Assembly (NCBI RefSeq): GCF_006442815.1
Contig: NZ_VFVL01000005.1
Span: forward strand, 62,001 to 126,000
Length of the DNA stretch: 64,000 nt
Origin: Mesorhizobium sp. B2-4-3
GTDB lineage: Bacteria > Pseudomonadota > Alphaproteobacteria > Rhizobiales > Rhizobiaceae
Reading direction: 5' to 3'
Shown: one piece after another, positions 53,208 to 62,611 of the stretch
Numbering within the stretch: position 1 is the first letter of the stretch
How the letters are laid out: every line of letters begins with the position of its first letter
Notes under the pieces: model-generated
The model's input: the letters and a program-made list of their open reading frames with translations, nothing else
The model's database searches: none
Told to the model about the DNA's origin: nothing
Made by a program: the position numbers and the translations under genes

Positions 53208-54307
53208 TGTCGAAACATGTCGCTCTGATGTCGAAACGCCTGGCCGCCGCGCTTGCCCTTCCGCTTTTCCTGGCGATCTCCCTGCCGGCATCGGCCGCGG
53301 TGAAGGCCTCCGATGTCATCGGCCGCGCGATCGACGGCTTCGTCCGCCCCGCCTATGCCAGCCTCGATGAGCATGCGGCCGGCCTGACCAAGGCGATGCA
53401 CCAGCTTTGCGAAGCGCCGTCCGGACAAAATCTCGAAGCGGCGCGCGCGGCGTTCTCCGGCACGGTCGAGGCCTGGTCGGCGGCCGAGATCATCGCCTTC
53501 GGACCGATCAAGGAGAACAACCGGCTGGAGCGCATGCTTTATTGGCCGGACCGCAAGAGCATCGGCCTGAGGCAAGTGCAGGCCACGCTGGCGTCCAAGG
53601 ATCCGTCAGCTACCAATCCGGCGCAACTGGCGCAAAAGAGCGTCGCCATGCAGGGCCTCGGCGCGCTCGAATATGTGCTTTACGGCGACGGCGCCGAAAC
53701 GCTTGCCGGGAAAGACGATCCTTACCGCTGCGCCTATGGTGAGGCGGTTGCCGGCAATGTCGAAGCGATGGCCGGCGAGGTGCGCGATGCCTGGCAAAAG
53801 CCCGATGGCTTCGCATCGCTCTGGGCCAATCCGGGGCCGGAAAACCCGCTGTACCGCGATGGCAACGAAGCGGTGACGGAACTGGTCGGCGTCTTCATCA
53901 ACGAGCTGGAAATGATCCGCGACGTGCGGCTCAAGGGCTTTCTCGGCGCGAAACCCGATGCCGACAAGCCGAAACAGGCGATTTACTGGCGTTCGCAGAA
54001 CACGACGGCTTCGCTCGCCGGAAATCTCTCCGGCATCGACCAGTTGTTCCAAGCCTCGAAGCTTGGCGACGCGCTGCCCGCCGATGCGCAATGGATGGCC
54101 GAATCCATCTATATCCAGCTCAGCAACGCCGTGGCGACTGCGAAATCGATCGCCGGTCCGATCGACAAGACCCTCGCCGATCCCGCGCAGCGCGACAAGC
54201 TCGAGCATTTCGCGCTGATAACGTCGAGCCTGTCGACCTTGATCGGCACCAGGGTGACCGCCGAATTCGGCCTGACCGCCGGCTTCTCCTCGCTGGATGG
54301 AGATTGA
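53204..54307 (+). CDS. Imelysin-family protein, second (Gly in place of motif His)
   Basis: 367 residues from ATG 53204, overlapping the upstream TGA; further ATGs at 53207 and 53228 are possible. Signal peptide ends near residue 32 (LPASAA). The position of GxHxxE reads G151-L-G153-A-L-E156 (MQGLGALEYVLYG), so the His is Gly. The C-terminal half has INELEMIRDVRLKGFLGAKP. It differs from the first imelysin and belongs to the shorter branch that accompanies DUF1111 and DUF1513 genes. A role in periplasmic iron handling is likely. Confidence 0.9.
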   Translation: MMSKHVALMSKRLAAALALPLFLAISLPASAAVKASDVIGRAIDGFVRPAYASLDEHAAGLTKAMHQLCEAPSGQNLEAARAAFSGTVEAWSAAEIIAFGPIKENNRLERMLYWPDRKSIGLRQVQATLASKDPSATNPAQLAQKSVAMQGLGALEYVLYGDGAETLAGKDDPYRCAYGEAVAGNVEAMAGEVRDAWQKPDGFASLWANPGPENPLYRDGNEAVTELVGVFINELEMIRDVRLKGFLGAKPDADKPKQAIYWRSQNTTASLAGNLSGIDQLFQASKLGDALPADAQWMAESIYIQLSNAVATAKSIAGPIDKTLADPAQRDKLEHFALITSSLSTLIGTRVTAEFGLTAGFSSLDGD

Positions 54308-55415
54308 TGCCGTGAGAACCGCCCTCATCGATCGCCGCGATTTCCTGCGCGCCGCGGGCGCGGGCTTTGCCGCCGCCATGGCGCCGCGTGCCTGGGCCGA
54401 CACGCTTGCTGCGGACGCGGTGTTTGCCACGGCTTTCGTCAAGCGCGACGGCAGCTTCGGCGCCGCCGTGCTCTCCGAGGCGGGAAAGATCCTGCACACG
54501 GTCGATCTGCCGGATCGCGGCCATGACGTCGCCTTCGATCCGGTGTCGAAGCGTTCGGTGGTCTTCGCCCGTCAGCCCGGCACTTTCGCTGTCGTCTTCG
54601 ACCGTGCCGGTCGCGACAAGCCCTTGACCATCGCCAGCATCGCCGGCCGGCATTTCTTCGGCCATGGCGTGTTCTCGCCCGACGGCGCCTTGCTCTATGC
54701 GACGGAGAACGACTTCGACAACGCGGCAGGTGTCGTGGGTGTCTACGACGCGCAGGAGAAATTCAACCGCATCGGCGAATTCCCGACCTATGGCATGGGG
54801 CCGCACGAACTGCTCCTGCTTGGCGACGGCCGCACTTTAGCCATCGCCAATGGCGGCATCGAAACCCATCCCGACTATGGCCGGGCCGAGCTCAACATCG
54901 CGACGATGAAGCCGTCCTATACGCTGGTCGACCGCGTCACCGGCGACCTCATCGAAAAGCATGAATTGCCGCCAGCGCTGCATCAGCTGTCGATCCGCCA
55001 CATGGATCGCGACCAGGCAGGCACGGTCTGGTTCGGCTGCCAATATCGCGGGCCGGCGACCGACCGGCCGGCGCTGGTCGGGCGCGCCGCGCGCGGCAAG
55101 GAACTCGAGCTCTTGGAGATGCCGCAGGATGTGCTCTCCGGCTTCCGCAATTATATCGGCTCGGTCGCCGCCAACGCCGCGACAGGCACGGTCGCCGTCA
55201 CCTCGCCGGAGGGCAATTCGCTGGCCGTCCTCAACGCCGCCAGCGGGCGCGTGGTCGCGACCAGAGCGCTGGTCGAGGTCTGCGGCCTTGCGCCCGACGG
55301 CGCCGGCTTCATGGCAACGACGGGCGCCGGCGAGATCGTCGGCGCCGGCGCCATCCGTTCCGAGCCTGACTATGTCTGGGACAACCACATGCTGCGCATC
55401 GCGGTCTCGGCCTGA
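54297..55415 (+). CDS. DUF1513 exported beta-propeller-like protein
   Basis: 372 residues, overlapping the imelysin end by 11 bases. A twin-arginine leader (DRRDFLRAAGAGFAAAMAPR) stands at about 12-31. The rest is built from repeated beta-strand blocks (FDPVSKRSVVFARQPGTFAV, HGVFSPDGALLYATENDFDN, AIANGGIETHPDYGRAELNI), consistent with a WD40-like propeller. DUF1513 has no proven biochemical role, but it accompanies imelysin and di-heme genes in several proteobacteria, as I recall. It is the last gene of the iron unit; 123 bp separate it from tsaB. Confidence 0.9.
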   Translation: MEIDAVRTALIDRRDFLRAAGAGFAAAMAPRAWADTLAADAVFATAFVKRDGSFGAAVLSEAGKILHTVDLPDRGHDVAFDPVSKRSVVFARQPGTFAVVFDRAGRDKPLTIASIAGRHFFGHGVFSPDGALLYATENDFDNAAGVVGVYDAQEKFNRIGEFPTYGMGPHELLLLGDGRTLAIANGGIETHPDYGRAELNIATMKPSYTLVDRVTGDLIEKHELPPALHQLSIRHMDRDQAGTVWFGCQYRGPATDRPALVGRAARGKELELLEMPQDVLSGFRNYIGSVAANAATGTVAVTSPEGNSLAVLNAASGRVVATRALVEVCGLAPDGAGFMATTGAGEIVGAGAIRSEPDYVWDNHMLRIAVSA

Positions 55416-55538
55416 CACCAAGATTTCGCTGTGGCGCCGAAGCAAAGCCGCTTAATATTTATGCACCGTGGCCCTTGCGGCGGCGGGCCGTGGCGGGCAC
55501 AGGGAATTGTTCGTCAACGGCCACATGAAGCTGCCCAT

Positions 55539-56228
55539 ATGAAGCTGCTTGCCATCGACTGTGCCGCCAATCTCTGCGCCGCCTGCGTCTATGACTCGGG
55601 CGCGGGGAAGGAGCTTGGCCGTGAGGTGCGCGATCTCGGCAAGGGGCATGCGGAGCATCTGATGGCCGTCATCGAGACGGCCCTGCAAGCCGGCGGGATC
55701 GGCTACCCGGACCTCAACGCTGTTGCCGTCTCGATCGGACCCGGCTCCTTCACAGGCCTGCGCGTCGGCGTCTCGGCAGCGCGCGGCCTGGCGCTGGCGC
55801 TGAAAATCCCGGCGATCGGCGTGACGACGCTGGAAGCCCTGGCGGCGGAGGGTGCGAATGCCTTTCCCGGGCGCGCGGTGCTTGCCGCGCTCGATGCCGG
55901 CCGCGAGGAAATCCACGCGGCGCTCTATGATAAAGTGTTAGTCGAGACTTACCGACCTGCGGTGGCCATGCTTTCCGAGGCAGTGACCATGGCCATCGGC
56001 GCCGACGCGGTCCTGGTCGGGACCGCCGCGCCGCAGATTGCCAAGGCGGCGGGTCGTGCCTTCGAAACTGGTCCGGTGGCCGCCACAGCCGACATCGCGA
56101 CCTATGCCAGGCTGGCCTCGGCCAGGGAGCCGGGCGAAAAGCCGAAGCCGCTTTATCTGCGCGGCGCGGACGCCAAGCCGCAGGCGGGTTTCATTCTGCC
56201 AAGGCAGGACAAGGGAAACGATTCCTGA
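55539..56228 (+). CDS. tsaB: tRNA threonylcarbamoyladenosine biosynthesis protein TsaB
   Basis: 229 residues from ATG 55539. It opens MKLLAIDCAANLCAACVYD and has SIGPGSFTGLRVGVSAARGL, the hallmark of TsaB, then ALDAGREEIHAALYD. It partners TsaD and TsaE in making t6A37 on ANN-reading tRNAs. As usual in TsaB the ASKHA metal ligands of TsaD are lacking. The stop shares one base with the rimI start. Confidence 0.93.
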   Translation: MKLLAIDCAANLCAACVYDSGAGKELGREVRDLGKGHAEHLMAVIETALQAGGIGYPDLNAVAVSIGPGSFTGLRVGVSAARGLALALKIPAIGVTTLEALAAEGANAFPGRAVLAALDAGREEIHAALYDKVLVETYRPAVAMLSEAVTMAIGADAVLVGTAAPQIAKAAGRAFETGPVAATADIATYARLASAREPGEKPKPLYLRGADAKPQAGFILPRQDKGNDS

Positions 56229-56722
56229 TGCGCATACCGTTCTTTCAGCCGCGCCGCAGGGACTATGCGCTGGAACCGCTGACGGTCGCCGACAGCGCCG
56301 CTGTTTCGGTGCTGCATCGCGAGGATTTCGTGCGGCCCTGGACCGACGGCGAATTCGCAGCACTCCTCGAGCAGGATACGGTCTTCGGCTATGCCGCACG
56401 TGAGACCGGCCAAGGCTCCAAGCCGCCGGTCGGCTTCGTGCTGGCGCGGCTGGCGGCCGGCGAGGGCGAGATACTGACCGTGGCCGTCGCCCGTAGCCAT
56501 CGCCGCCAAGGCCTTGGCTGGCAGTTGATGGATGCGGTGCTGCGCGAGCTTCATGCGCAGCGCGCCGAAGCGCTCTTCCTCGAGGTCGACGAGACCAATG
56601 CGCCGGCGATTGCGCTTTATCGCAGGCTCGGCTTCCGCCAGGTGGGCCATCGGCCCAACTATTATCGTTCGACCGAGCACGGTCCGACCGGCGCGCTTGT
56701 CATGCGCCGCGATCTTCGCTAG
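56228..56722 (+). CDS. rimI: GNAT N-acetyltransferase, RimI type
   Basis: 164 residues. The acetyl-CoA loop is RSHRRQGLGWQLMDAVL (RxxGxG/A type), followed by LFLEVDETNAPAIALYRRLGFRQVG, the classical RimI end. It acetylates the N-terminal Ala of ribosomal protein S18 in E. coli and possibly other proteins. The one-base overlap with tsaB is a widespread pairing. Confidence 0.9.
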   Translation: MRIPFFQPRRRDYALEPLTVADSAAVSVLHREDFVRPWTDGEFAALLEQDTVFGYAARETGQGSKPPVGFVLARLAAGEGEILTVAVARSHRRQGLGWQLMDAVLRELHAQRAEALFLEVDETNAPAIALYRRLGFRQVGHRPNYYRSTEHGPTGALVMRRDLR

Positions 56723-56730
56723 CCACAGGC

Positions 56731-56778
56731 GCGCATGACCCCGAAAATCGGCTCCGATTTTCGGAAAGGATCATGCGC
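56731..56778. repeat. Long hairpin repeat between rimI and the acyltransferase gene
   Basis: An outer stem GCGCATGA/TCATGCGC and an inner perfect stem CCGAAAATCGG-CT-CCGATTTTCGG. It begins 9 bases after the rimI stop and may cap that transcript. Confidence 0.65.
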
Positions 56779-56848
56779 CAAGTGGGAGTGTTACAGCGTC
56801 CTTTGCGCGCCCAAGGCGCGCGGCGCTGTAATGTTGGGGCCGGAGCGA

Positions 56849-57649
56849 ATGATCAAGAAATTGCGGATTTTCCTGGCGCTCGGCTTTGTCGTCGTCTGTT
56901 CACTGGTGCTGGTGCCTCTGCAGATCCTGTCGATGAAGACGGGCGTCTGGCCCGAGACCTTCATACTAAAAATCTGGCATCGCATGATCCTTCGGGCGCT
57001 GGGCATGCGGGTGCATGTGAAAGGTGCGCTTGCCCGGGAACGTCCCGTTCTGGTGGCGGCCAACCACATTTCCTGGACCGACATCATGGTGCTCGGCTCC
57101 TTTGTCGATGTGAAGTTCATCGCCAGGGCCGACATGGAAGGCTGGCCGCTGATCGGCATGCTGTCGAAGCTGCAGCGCACCGTCTACATCGAGCGCGAGC
57201 GCAGGCGCACCTCCGGAGACCAGGCGAGCGAGATCGCCAAGAGGATGTCTAAAGGCGACGCCATGGTGCTGTTTGCCGAAGGCTCCACCGGCGACGGCAA
57301 CCTCGTGCTGCCGTTCAAGAGCACCTTGTTCGGCGCGGCATCGATGGCGATTTCGGAAGGAGCGGCGGACCAGGTCTTCATCCAGCCGGTGGCGATCGCC
57401 TATACGCGCCTCCACGGCATGCCGATGGGTCGTCGCCATCGGCCGATGTCCGCCTGGATCGGCGACCAGGATTTGATGCCGCACCTGAAAACGCTGCTTG
57501 CCGAAGGCGCGATCGATGCCGAGGTGCATTTCGGCGAGCCTGTGCCTTTCTCCAAGAGCTCGAACCGAAAGGAAACGGCAAGGCTGATGGAAGCCAGGGT
57601 GCGCCAGATGATGCAGGCCGTGCTCGCGGACCCGGCCAAGAGCCGGTAG
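56849..57649 (+). CDS. 1-acyl-sn-glycerol-3-phosphate acyltransferase-like
   Basis: 266 residues from ATG 56849, with GGAG four bases before; ATG 56831 is an alternative. One membrane span at residues 5-28. The acyltransferase motif is ANHISWTD (H73 and D78), with FAEGSTGDG (EGS, E144) as the third motif and [15 protein letters not shown] as motif IV. It adds an acyl chain to lysophosphatidic acid or, in rhizobia, may act on ornithine lipids (OlsA). The two are not told apart here. A palindromic repeat follows three bases after the stop. Confidence 0.88.
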   Translation: MIKKLRIFLALGFVVVCSLVLVPLQILSMKTGVWPETFILKIWHRMILRALGMRVHVKGALARERPVLVAANHISWTDIMVLGSFVDVKFIARADMEGWPLIGMLSKLQRTVYIERERRRTSGDQASEIAKRMSKGDAMVLFAEGSTGDGNLVLPFKSTLFGAASMAISEGAADQVFIQPVAIAYTRLHGMPMGRRHRPMSAWIGDQDLMPHLKTLLAEGAIDAEVHFGEPVPFSKSSNRKETARLMEARVRQMMQAVLADPAKSR

Positions 57650-57652
57650 CCG

Positions 57653-57700
57653 ATGCATGTCGCCCAAAGTGCGTAGCGGTTTTGGGATGACGACATACAT
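57653..57700. repeat. Hairpin repeat, family D, copy 1
   Basis: ATGCATGTCG and CGACATACAT form the outer stem and CCCAAA/TTTTGGG the inner one. The copy at 59205-59253 is nearly the same. It starts right after the acyltransferase stop. Confidence 0.8.
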
Positions 57701-57794
57701 AAAGAAAAAAGACTTGAAGCCCGTCCTGTCGGGACGACCTGCTTCAGGCAGATTCGTCTGTTTTTTGTCACGGAAAGGCGCTAGAAGCCGCCCG

Positions 57795-59204
57795 ATGGAA
57801 TTGAACACGATTGAAAGCCACGGCATCGGTGCTGCCGCCGAGCATTCGGCCGGCACGGACCGGACGGCGAAAAAGGTCTTCGTCAAGACCTATGGCTGCC
57901 AGATGAATGTCTACGATTCCCAGCGCATGACCGATGCGCTGGTCGCCGACGGCTATGTCGCCACCGACGCCGTCGAAGACGCCGATCTGGTGCTGCTCAA
58001 CACCTGCCATATCCGCGAAAAGGCAGCGGAAAAGGTCTATTCCGAGCTTGGCCGCATCCGCGACATGAAAGCCGAACGCGCCGTGGCCGGCCGCGAGCTC
58101 TTGATCGGCGTCGCCGGCTGCGTGGCGCAGGCCGAAGGCGCCGAGATCATCCGCCGCGCGCCAGCGGTCGACCTGGTCATCGGCCCCCAGACCTATCACC
58201 GGCTGCCCGACGTGCTGGCGAGGGTCCGTGGCGGCGAAAAGATCGTCGAGACCGAGTACGCCGTCGAGGACAAGTTCGAGCATCTGCCGCAGCCGAAGCG
58301 CGCCGAGCTTGCCAGGCGCGGCGTCACCGCTTTCCTGACGGTGCAGGAAGGTTGCGACAAGTTTTGCACCTTCTGCGTCGTGCCTTACACGCGCGGCTCC
58401 GAGGTTTCGCGCCCGGTGGCGCAGATCGTCGCCGAGGCCGAGCGCCTGGCCGAGGCGGGTGTGCGCGAGGTGACGCTGCTCGGCCAGAACGTCAACGCCT
58501 GGCACGGCGTCGGCAAAAATGGCGAGGAATGGGGCCTTGGCCGTCTGCTGTTCCGTCTGGCGGAAATCCCCGGCCTGGCGCGGCTGCGCTACACCACCAG
58601 CCATCCGCGCGACATGGATGACGAACTGATCGCCGCGCACCGAGATCTGCCGGCGCTGATGCCCTATCTGCATCTGCCGGTGCAATCCGGCTCGGACCGC
58701 ATCCTCAAGGCGATGAACCGCCGGCATACGGCGCGAGACTATCTGGCGCTCATCGAGCGCATCCGCGCCGCCCGAACCGACATCGCCATGTCCGGCGACT
58801 TCATCGTCGGTTTCCCCGGCGAGACCGAGGAAGATTTCGAGGCGACGCTGCAACTGGTGCGCGAGGTGAACTATGCCTCGGCCTTTTCGTTCAAATATTC
58901 GCCTCGCCCCGGCACGCCGGGCGCCGAAATGGATGCCCATGTCTCGGAAGCGGTGAAGGACGAGCGTCTGCAGCGTCTGCAGGCTCTCCTTCTCAGGCAG
59001 CAGCAGGATTTCGGCCTGAGCCTGGTCGGCAAGACCATCGGCACGCTGATCGAGAAGCCTGGCCGGCAGGCCGGCCAGAAAGTTGGCCGTTCGCCCTGGC
59101 TGCAGCCGGTTATTGTTGACGACAAGGCCGGCGGAATCGGTGACATTATCGAGGTACGAATCACAAGGACGGGCTACAACAGCCTGTTCGCCGAGTTGGT
59201 CTGA
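57795..59204 (+). CDS. miaB: tRNA-2-methylthio-N6-dimethylallyladenosine synthase
   Basis: 469 residues from ATG 57795. The first iron-sulfur cluster is held by C35 (YGCQMNVYD), C71 ([10 protein letters not shown]) and C109 ([11 protein letters not shown]). The radical-SAM cluster is C187, C191 and C194 ([13 protein letters not shown]). The TRAM domain closes the protein ([39 protein letters not shown]). It adds the methylthio group to i6A37 in tRNAs. It is framed by two copies of the family D hairpin, one before and one directly after its stop codon. Confidence 0.96.
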   Translation: MELNTIESHGIGAAAEHSAGTDRTAKKVFVKTYGCQMNVYDSQRMTDALVADGYVATDAVEDADLVLLNTCHIREKAAEKVYSELGRIRDMKAERAVAGRELLIGVAGCVAQAEGAEIIRRAPAVDLVIGPQTYHRLPDVLARVRGGEKIVETEYAVEDKFEHLPQPKRAELARRGVTAFLTVQEGCDKFCTFCVVPYTRGSEVSRPVAQIVAEAERLAEAGVREVTLLGQNVNAWHGVGKNGEEWGLGRLLFRLAEIPGLARLRYTTSHPRDMDDELIAAHRDLPALMPYLHLPVQSGSDRILKAMNRRHTARDYLALIERIRAARTDIAMSGDFIVGFPGETEEDFEATLQLVREVNYASAFSFKYSPRPGTPGAEMDAHVSEAVKDERLQRLQALLLRQQQDFGLSLVGKTIGTLIEKPGRQAGQKVGRSPWLQPVIVDDKAGGIGDIIEVRITRTGYNSLFAELV

Positions 59205-59253
59205 TGCATGTCGCCCAAAAGTGCCCTGCGGTTTTGGGACGACGACATGCATA
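59205..59253. repeat. Hairpin repeat, family D, copy 2
   Basis: ATGCATGTCG with CGACATGCAT as outer stem and CCCAAAA with TTTTGGG inside. It begins at the base after the miaB stop codon. Confidence 0.8.
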
Positions 59254-59284
59254 GCCACAAGCCTCGGCAGATGAGGAGAGACGG

Positions 59285-60334
59285 TTGAGCGCTGCTGAAC
59301 TGAAGAATCCGCCCCAGAACCAGGCGTCCGGGGCCTCCGACATGGCGCACATCGTACTGACCTTCGACAACAATAAGCTAGCCAGCGCCCTTTACGGTCA
59401 GTTCGACGAGAATTTGGCCCGGCTCGAGCAGAAGCTCGGCGTCGACATCCGCTCGCGCGGCAATCAGCTGACGATCAAGGGCTCCGCCGCCGCCGCCGAA
59501 CAGGCGCGCCGCGCGCTGGATACCCTCTACGGCATCCTGCAGAAGGGCGTCGACATCGGACAGTCGGACGTCGATGGCGCGGTGCGCATGGCGATCGCCG
59601 CCGACGACCAGCTGACGCTGCCGACGATGGAGCGCAAGGGCAAAGTCTCCGCCGCGCAGATCGCGACGCGCAAGAAGACGATCTATGCCCGCTCGCTCAA
59701 CCAGGACGCCTATATGCGGGCGCTGGAGCGTTCCGAAATGGTGTTCGGCATCGGTCCGGCCGGCACCGGCAAGACCTATCTGGCGGTGGCGCATGCGGCG
59801 ATGCTGCTAGAACGCGGCATGGTCGAGCGCATCATTCTGTCGCGTCCGGCCGTCGAGGCTGGCGAGCGGCTGGGCTTCCTGCCCGGCGACATGAAGGAGA
59901 AGGTCGATCCGTATCTGAGGCCTCTCTACGACGCGCTTTACGACATGATGCCGGCCGACAAGGTCGAGCGGGCGATCGCGGCCGAGGTGATCGAGATCGC
60001 ACCCTTGGCCTTCATGCGCGGCCGCACGCTGGCGCATGCGGCGGTGATCCTCGACGAGGCGCAGAACACCACGCCGATGCAGATGAAGATGTTCCTGACC
60101 CGTCTCGGCGAGAACTCGCGCATGATCGTCACCGGCGATCCGACCCAGATCGACCTTCCGCCCAACACCAAGTCTGGTCTGGTCGAAGCGCTGCGCGTCC
60201 TCGACGGGGTGCCTGGTATCGTCACGGTCCGCTTCAACGAGGGCGATGTGGTGCGCCACCCGCTGGTCGCCGAGATCGTCAAGGCCTATGACCGCGACGG
60301 CAAGCTGGCGCGAGGCTTGGGCGCCGAAAGCTGA
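59285..60334 (+). CDS. phoH: PhoH-family ATPase
   Basis: 349 residues from TTG 59285. This unusual start is chosen because GAGGAGAGACGG lies directly before it (five-base spacing), while the next ATG at 59342 has no ribosome site. The N-terminal KH-like part ([20 protein letters not shown]) precedes Walker A GPAGTGKT at 157-164 and Walker [14 protein letters not shown], then [17 protein letters not shown]. PhoH proteins are RNA-linked ATPases, often coupled to YbeY, whose gene follows after 11 bp. Confidence 0.93.
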   Translation: MSAAELKNPPQNQASGASDMAHIVLTFDNNKLASALYGQFDENLARLEQKLGVDIRSRGNQLTIKGSAAAAEQARRALDTLYGILQKGVDIGQSDVDGAVRMAIAADDQLTLPTMERKGKVSAAQIATRKKTIYARSLNQDAYMRALERSEMVFGIGPAGTGKTYLAVAHAAMLLERGMVERIILSRPAVEAGERLGFLPGDMKEKVDPYLRPLYDALYDMMPADKVERAIAAEVIEIAPLAFMRGRTLAHAAVILDEAQNTTPMQMKMFLTRLGENSRMIVTGDPTQIDLPPNTKSGLVEALRVLDGVPGIVTVRFNEGDVVRHPLVAEIVKAYDRDGKLARGLGAES

Positions 60335-60345
60335 TTATAGGCCCT

Positions 60346-60843
60346 ATGGCTCAAAATCCGGAATTTGGCGGCGAAGCGCCGGTCGATATCGATATTTTCG
60401 TCGAGGCGGGCGCTTGGCCTGCGGAAGCCGAATTGACACGCCTCGTCGATCGCGCCGTTGCGGCCGCTTTTGCCGAGACCGGCGCGGGCGGCGCTTCCGA
60501 GCTCAGCATCGTCTTTTCCGACGATGCCCATATCCGGACGCTCAATGCCGAATGGCGCGGCAAGGACAAGCCCACCAACGTCTTGTCTTTTCCGGCTTTT
60601 TCGTTCCCGAAAGGCGGCAAGCTGCCGCCGATGCTGGGCGATATCGTGCTGGCTTCCGAGACGGTATCTCGCGAGGCGGCACTGGAAGACAAGCCGGTTG
60701 CGAACCATATCACCCATCTCGTTATCCATGGCCTGCTGCATCTTTTGGGCCATGATCATGAGACCGACGCCGAGGCCGAGGAGATGGAAGCGATCGAGCG
60801 CGCGGCGCTTGCCAGACTTGCCATTCCGGATCCCTACGCGTAA
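60346..60843 (+). CDS. ybeY: Endoribonuclease YbeY
   Basis: 165 residues. The metal motif is H128-G-L-L-H132-L-L-G-H-D-H138, as in all YbeY enzymes. [20 protein letters not shown] is the other conserved block. It takes part in 16S rRNA 3' end maturation and ribosome quality control, and in rhizobia also affects small-RNA regulation (SmYbeY in Sinorhizobium). The phoH and corC genes flank it within 25 bp on each side, a classic operon. Confidence 0.95.
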   Translation: MAQNPEFGGEAPVDIDIFVEAGAWPAEAELTRLVDRAVAAAFAETGAGGASELSIVFSDDAHIRTLNAEWRGKDKPTNVLSFPAFSFPKGGKLPPMLGDIVLASETVSREAALEDKPVANHITHLVIHGLLHLLGHDHETDAEAEEMEAIERAALARLAIPDPYA

Positions 60844-60864
60844 CAAAAAAGCTCAATTGACCCG

Positions 60865-61944
60865 ATGGCGATGAACGACACACCAGAAACTGCCGCCCGT
60901 CCGGACGCCGGCAGTGCTGCCAAGCCTTCCGAAAAGACGGAAGAGGGCTCCAGTCCGAGTATTCCCGCCGGCAGCGCGGCCGCGGAGTCGACGCATGCCG
61001 GTCCTTCGCTCTTCGATCGCGTGCTCGGCCTGTTCCGGCACCGCAACGGCACCAGCCTGCGCGAGGAGATTGCCGGCGCGCTCGCCGAAACGGCGACCGA
61101 CGCTGAATCCTTCTCGCCCGGCGAACGCGCCATGCTCAACAACATTCTTCGCCTGCGCGAAGTGCGGGTCGAGGATGTCATGGTGCCGCGCGCCGATATC
61201 GAGGCGGTCGAGATCAACACGACGCTTGGCGACCTGCTCGGCCTGTTCGAGCAGTCCGGCCATTCGCGCATGCCGGTGTATTCCGAGACGCTGGACGATC
61301 CGCGCGGCATGGTCCACATCCGCGACGTGCTCGCCCACATCACCAAGCTCGCTCGCGTCAAGAAGGGCCGCAACAGAGCGAAGGCGCCGGTGTCGACCGC
61401 GCTCGACCTTACCCAGGTCGACCTTGCGCGCACCATCGGCGATCTCAGCCTGATCCGCCCGGTGCTGTTCGTGCCACCCTCGATGCTTGCCTCCGACCTG
61501 ATGGGGCGCATGCAGACGAACCGCACGCAGATGGCGCTGGTCATCGACGAGTATGGCGGCACCGACGGCCTCGCCTCGCTGGAGGATATCGTCGAGATGG
61601 TGGTCGGCGACATCGAGGACGAGCATGACGACGACGAGCCGATGATCACGCAGACCGGCGACGGCGTCTTCGTCGTCGACGGCAAGGCCGAGATCGACGA
61701 GGTCGCCAAGATGATCGGCGAGGATTTCGCCGCCGGCGAGCACGGCGAATATGTCGACACGATCGGCGGCATGATCTTCAACACGCTCGGCCGCGTCCCC
61801 GCTCGCGGCGAAGTGGTGCAGGCCATCCCAGGTTTCGAGTTCCACGTGCTCGACGCCGACCCGCGCCGCGTCAAGCGTGTGCGCATCGTGCAGAGCCAGA
61901 AAGGCGAGCGTCGCCGCCGTGCCGCGCGCGCCGAGCAGGCCTGA
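60865..61944 (+). CDS. CorC/HlyC-type CBS-domain protein
   Basis: 359 residues. After a disordered N-terminal 50 residues comes SLREEIAGALAETATDAESF, then two CBS motifs (VEDVMVPRADIEAVEINTTL and LIRPVLFVPPSMLASDLMGR with DEYGGTDGLASLEDIVEMVV) and the CorC/HlyC C-terminal domain (IGGMIFNTLGRVPARGEVVQ). Often labelled hemolysin; members assist Mg/Co efflux or sense nucleotides. No membrane spans are seen. It sits between ybeY and a VOC gene and near lnt, as in many proteobacteria. Confidence 0.92.
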   Translation: MAMNDTPETAARPDAGSAAKPSEKTEEGSSPSIPAGSAAAESTHAGPSLFDRVLGLFRHRNGTSLREEIAGALAETATDAESFSPGERAMLNNILRLREVRVEDVMVPRADIEAVEINTTLGDLLGLFEQSGHSRMPVYSETLDDPRGMVHIRDVLAHITKLARVKKGRNRAKAPVSTALDLTQVDLARTIGDLSLIRPVLFVPPSMLASDLMGRMQTNRTQMALVIDEYGGTDGLASLEDIVEMVVGDIEDEHDDDEPMITQTGDGVFVVDGKAEIDEVAKMIGEDFAAGEHGEYVDTIGGMIFNTLGRVPARGEVVQAIPGFEFHVLDADPRRVKRVRIVQSQKGERRRRAARAEQA

Positions 61945-61956
61945 TATCGCCGTCCG

Positions 61957-62427
61957 ATGGCGATAGACGATCCGTTCAAGCATGCCGTTCTCGGCTCAGG
62001 CGTCTTCTATAAGGATCCGCGCGCTGCATTGACCTGGCTGCAGGCGGCCTTCGGCTTCGAGCCGAGCATGGTGGTAAGCGACGCCGACGGCCGGCTTGTC
62101 CATGCCGAAATGCGTTTCGGCGACGGCTACATCATCGTCGATTCCGAATGGGCCGAGCATGTCGCCAGCCCGGCCTCGGTCGGCGGCAAGAACACCCAAG
62201 CCATCTATGTCCGTCTGCTGCAAGATATCGACGCTCATTGCGAAGAGGCACGTGCGGCCGGCGCGGAAATTCTTCAAGAACCGACGGATCATTTCTACGG
62301 CGAGCGTCAATACCGCGCCCGCGATCCCGAGGGTCATGTCTGGACGTTCAGCCAGACCCTGCGCGTTGTCCCGAAGGACGAGGCCGAGCGGCTGAGCGGC
62401 CTGCGGATCGAGGGCTGGCACAACTGA
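61957..62427 (+). CDS. VOC (glyoxalase/bleomycin resistance) family protein
   Basis: 156 residues, one VOC module pair. It has DPRAALTWLQAAFGFEPSMV, MRFGDGYIIVDSEW and RARDPEGHVWTFSQTLR, the usual beta-alpha-beta repeats; E in the last block is a typical metal ligand. The substrate is unknown. Its start is 12 bp after the corC-like stop, so it is cotranscribed. A short hairpin lies 11 bases past its stop. Confidence 0.88.
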   Translation: MAIDDPFKHAVLGSGVFYKDPRAALTWLQAAFGFEPSMVVSDADGRLVHAEMRFGDGYIIVDSEWAEHVASPASVGGKNTQAIYVRLLQDIDAHCEEARAAGAEILQEPTDHFYGERQYRARDPEGHVWTFSQTLRVVPKDEAERLSGLRIEGWHN

Positions 62428-62437
62428 GCATTTTGCA

Positions 62438-62457
62438 GCCAAGCGGAACCGCTTGGC
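62438..62457 (+). terminator. Possible hairpin terminator after the VOC gene
   Basis: GCCAAGCGG pairs with CCGCTTGGC around AA. No T run follows, so its efficiency is doubtful. It lies in the 184-bp gap before lnt. Confidence 0.35.
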
Positions 62458-62611
62458 GTTGCAGAAATGCGGCTAAGGCAAAGAGCTATGGCGGGATACT
62501 GGTTGCCGCTGTAGCGCGACGGTGTATCAGGCTGCGCTTATCTGGGTTTGGATCGGGCGGCGCAGCCTGTTAAACCTCTAGCTCCCTGATTCGCGCGACT
62601 TGGGAAGCTTG

